From: Klebsiella quasipneumoniae subsp. quasipneumoniae
GTDB taxonomy: Bacteria; Pseudomonadota; Gammaproteobacteria; Enterobacterales; Enterobacteriaceae
Direction: 5' to 3'
DNA length: 64,000 nt
Assembly: GCF_020525925.1 (NCBI RefSeq)
Contig: NZ_CP084876.1
Span: 992,001 to 1,056,000 of the forward strand
Position numbers and translations under genes: made by a program. Below are positions 63,095-64,000 of this stretch, in pieces (position 1 is the first letter of the stretch; every line of letters starts with the position of its first letter). The notes beneath the pieces were generated by a model. It was not told the DNA's origin. It saw only the letters and a list, made by a program, of their open reading frames with translations, and did no database searches.

Positions 63095-64000
63095 TCAGCT
63101 TTTCTTCTCCACCTTCGCCAGCTCTTTCACCAGCGGCAGCATCACTTTCACGACATCGCGCCCGCGATGCTCGATCCGTCCCGGCAGCGCGTTGTCGATA
63201 TATTGCTGATTATCCAGCTGAACGTCATGCCAGCTGATTCCCTGCGGGAAGCTGCGCGATTTGCTCCGCTGCTGATAGCCATCTTTCTTGCCTAATGACC
63301 AGTTGGTCGCTTCGACCGACAGCACCGGGATCCCCGCGTTGTCGAAGACGCTGGCGTCATTACAACAGCTGGTGCCTTTCGGGTAAGCCGGATTGAGTCC
63401 CGGATTGGTGTAGGCGGCGATGCCTTTGCTGCGGGCGATAGCCAGCGCGCGATCGCGGGTCAGCTTGCGCACCGAGGCCGGCGTGCGGCGGCCGCTGTTG
63501 AAGTAAAGCTTATCGCCCACCACCAGGTTATCGAGATTGATCACCAGCAGGGTATTTTTCTTTTCCGCCTCGCTCATCCGCTGCAGCAGGTTTTGCGCGC
63601 CGAGACGACCTTCCTCTTCGCCGCTGGTGGCGATAAAGCGAATGCCATAGCGGGTGGGGACGTTCTTTAAATGCTCCGCCAGCTCCAGCATCACCCCGAG
63701 CCCCATCGCGTTGTCGTCAATTCCCTGCAGCGTCAGGCCGCCGAGGTTGTTTTCGACGTCTTTATCGCTCTGCGGCGCGTAGGTATCGAGGTGCGCCATG
63801 ATGATGATTTGCTGGCGAGACTGGCCTTCATGGGCGGCGATCACCGTACTGCCGGTGACGTTATGCCAGTTTTTACGCTGGTTGCTGTCGGTATAGATGT
63901 AGCGGGTATTGAAGCTCCGCACGTCGCTCTGATAGCCCATCCGGGCGAACTGCTGACGCAGATAGTCAGCTGAGAGCATTTCCGGGGGCGTTCCGGTCAT
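63095..64000 (-). CDS. iap: Alkaline phosphatase isozyme conversion aminopeptidase Iap, 5' partial
   Basis: Iap is a periplasmic M28-family zinc aminopeptidase that trims the N-terminal arginine of alkaline phosphatase. The frame runs off the right edge, so the signal peptide and about 45 N-terminal residues are missing; the ATG at 64000 is internal. Metal-binding motifs are visible: MAHLDTYAPQ, GIDDNAMGLGVMLELAE and TSGEEEGRLGAQ, plus VINLDN and the late SWHDVQLDN histidine. Cys-Cys in GTSCCNDASV is conserved in the family. Confidence 0.93.
   Translation of the reverse strand: MTGTPPEMLSADYLRQQFARMGYQSDVRSFNTRYIYTDSNQRKNWHNVTGSTVIAAHEGQSRQQIIIMAHLDTYAPQSDKDVENNLGGLTLQGIDDNAMGLGVMLELAEHLKNVPTRYGIRFIATSGEEEGRLGAQNLLQRMSEAEKKNTLLVINLDNLVVGDKLYFNSGRRTPASVRKLTRDRALAIARSKGIAAYTNPGLNPAYPKGTSCCNDASVFDNAGIPVLSVEATNWSLGKKDGYQQRSKSRSFPQGISWHDVQLDNQQYIDNALPGRIEHRGRDVVKVMLPLVKELAKVEKKS

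Overview
The window looks like a chromosomal segment of a Klebsiella species, probably of the K. pneumoniae complex (inference). It is GC-rich with GC-ending codons, and its gene order closely follows the Escherichia coli metZWV-mltA to cysJIH-iap region. It also carries genes E. coli lacks at these points: a cobT-family gene beside the initiator tRNAs, a glycerate kinase after gudD, a lone reductase-like gene between eno and queE, and a 13-kb organosulfur cluster. Both ends of the window cut a gene (cobT family on the left, iap on the right).

Layout. 1-6.1 kb: partial cobT-type gene, three tandem initiator tRNAs (minus strand), mltA, tcdA, the csdA-csdE sulfur-transfer pair, lipoprotein gene ygdI and the small RNA GcvB. 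6.1-8.5 kb: gcvA, ygdD, rlmM. 8.5-16.8 kb: the complete L-fucose regulon, with fucPIKUR on the minus strand divergent from fucAO around a region with two good CRP sites. 16.9-17.6 kb: xni. 17.7-30.5 kb: an organosulfur island inserted between xni and sdaB, which are neighbours in E. coli. 30.6-36.7 kb: sdaB, sdaC, ppnN, queF, syd. 36.9-37.3 kb: the CsrA-sequestering RNA CsrB. 37.4-38.9 kb: yqcC, truC, yqcA. 39.4-44.7 kb: gudP-gudX-gudD-garK for D-glucarate use. 44.9-47.7 kb: barA, the sensor kinase that controls csrB. 47.8-55.6 kb: rlmD, relA, mazG, pyrG, eno. 55.7-58.4 kb: a lone NAD-binding reductase-like gene, queE and queD. 58.7-63 kb: cysJIH. 63.1 kb to the end: iap.

The most unusual part is the organosulfur island. 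A minus-strand gene encodes a sigma-54 activator (AAA+ with GAFTGA, then a Fis-type helix-turn-helix) that continues into a C-terminal SsuA-like solute-binding domain with no signal peptide. This looks like a transport-type binding domain used as a cytoplasmic sensor. The intergenic region beside it carries a perfect 12-bp inverted repeat and, at a suitable distance, a -24/-12 promoter facing an operon for two FMN-dependent monooxygenases (SsuD-like and NtaA/DmoA-like), an FAD/NAD(P)-binding protein and a MetNIQ-like ABC importer. Downstream lie an MFS transporter, an SfnB-like acyl-CoA-dehydrogenase-fold oxidoreductase and, on the opposite strand, an orphan periplasmic SsuA-like protein. That orphan shares several local motifs with the sensor domain of the regulator. 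The natural reading is uptake and desulfonation of organosulfur compounds as a sulfur source, feeding sulfite toward the cysI product encoded about 31 kb to the right; this is inferred.

Two locus differences from E. coli are clear. The cysH-iap interval, a usual site of type I-E CRISPR-Cas in E. coli and Klebsiella, is only 68 bp and empty. The relA-mazG interval lacks mazEF and holds only a REP-type repeat. REP/BIME-like palindromes occur between many gene pairs.
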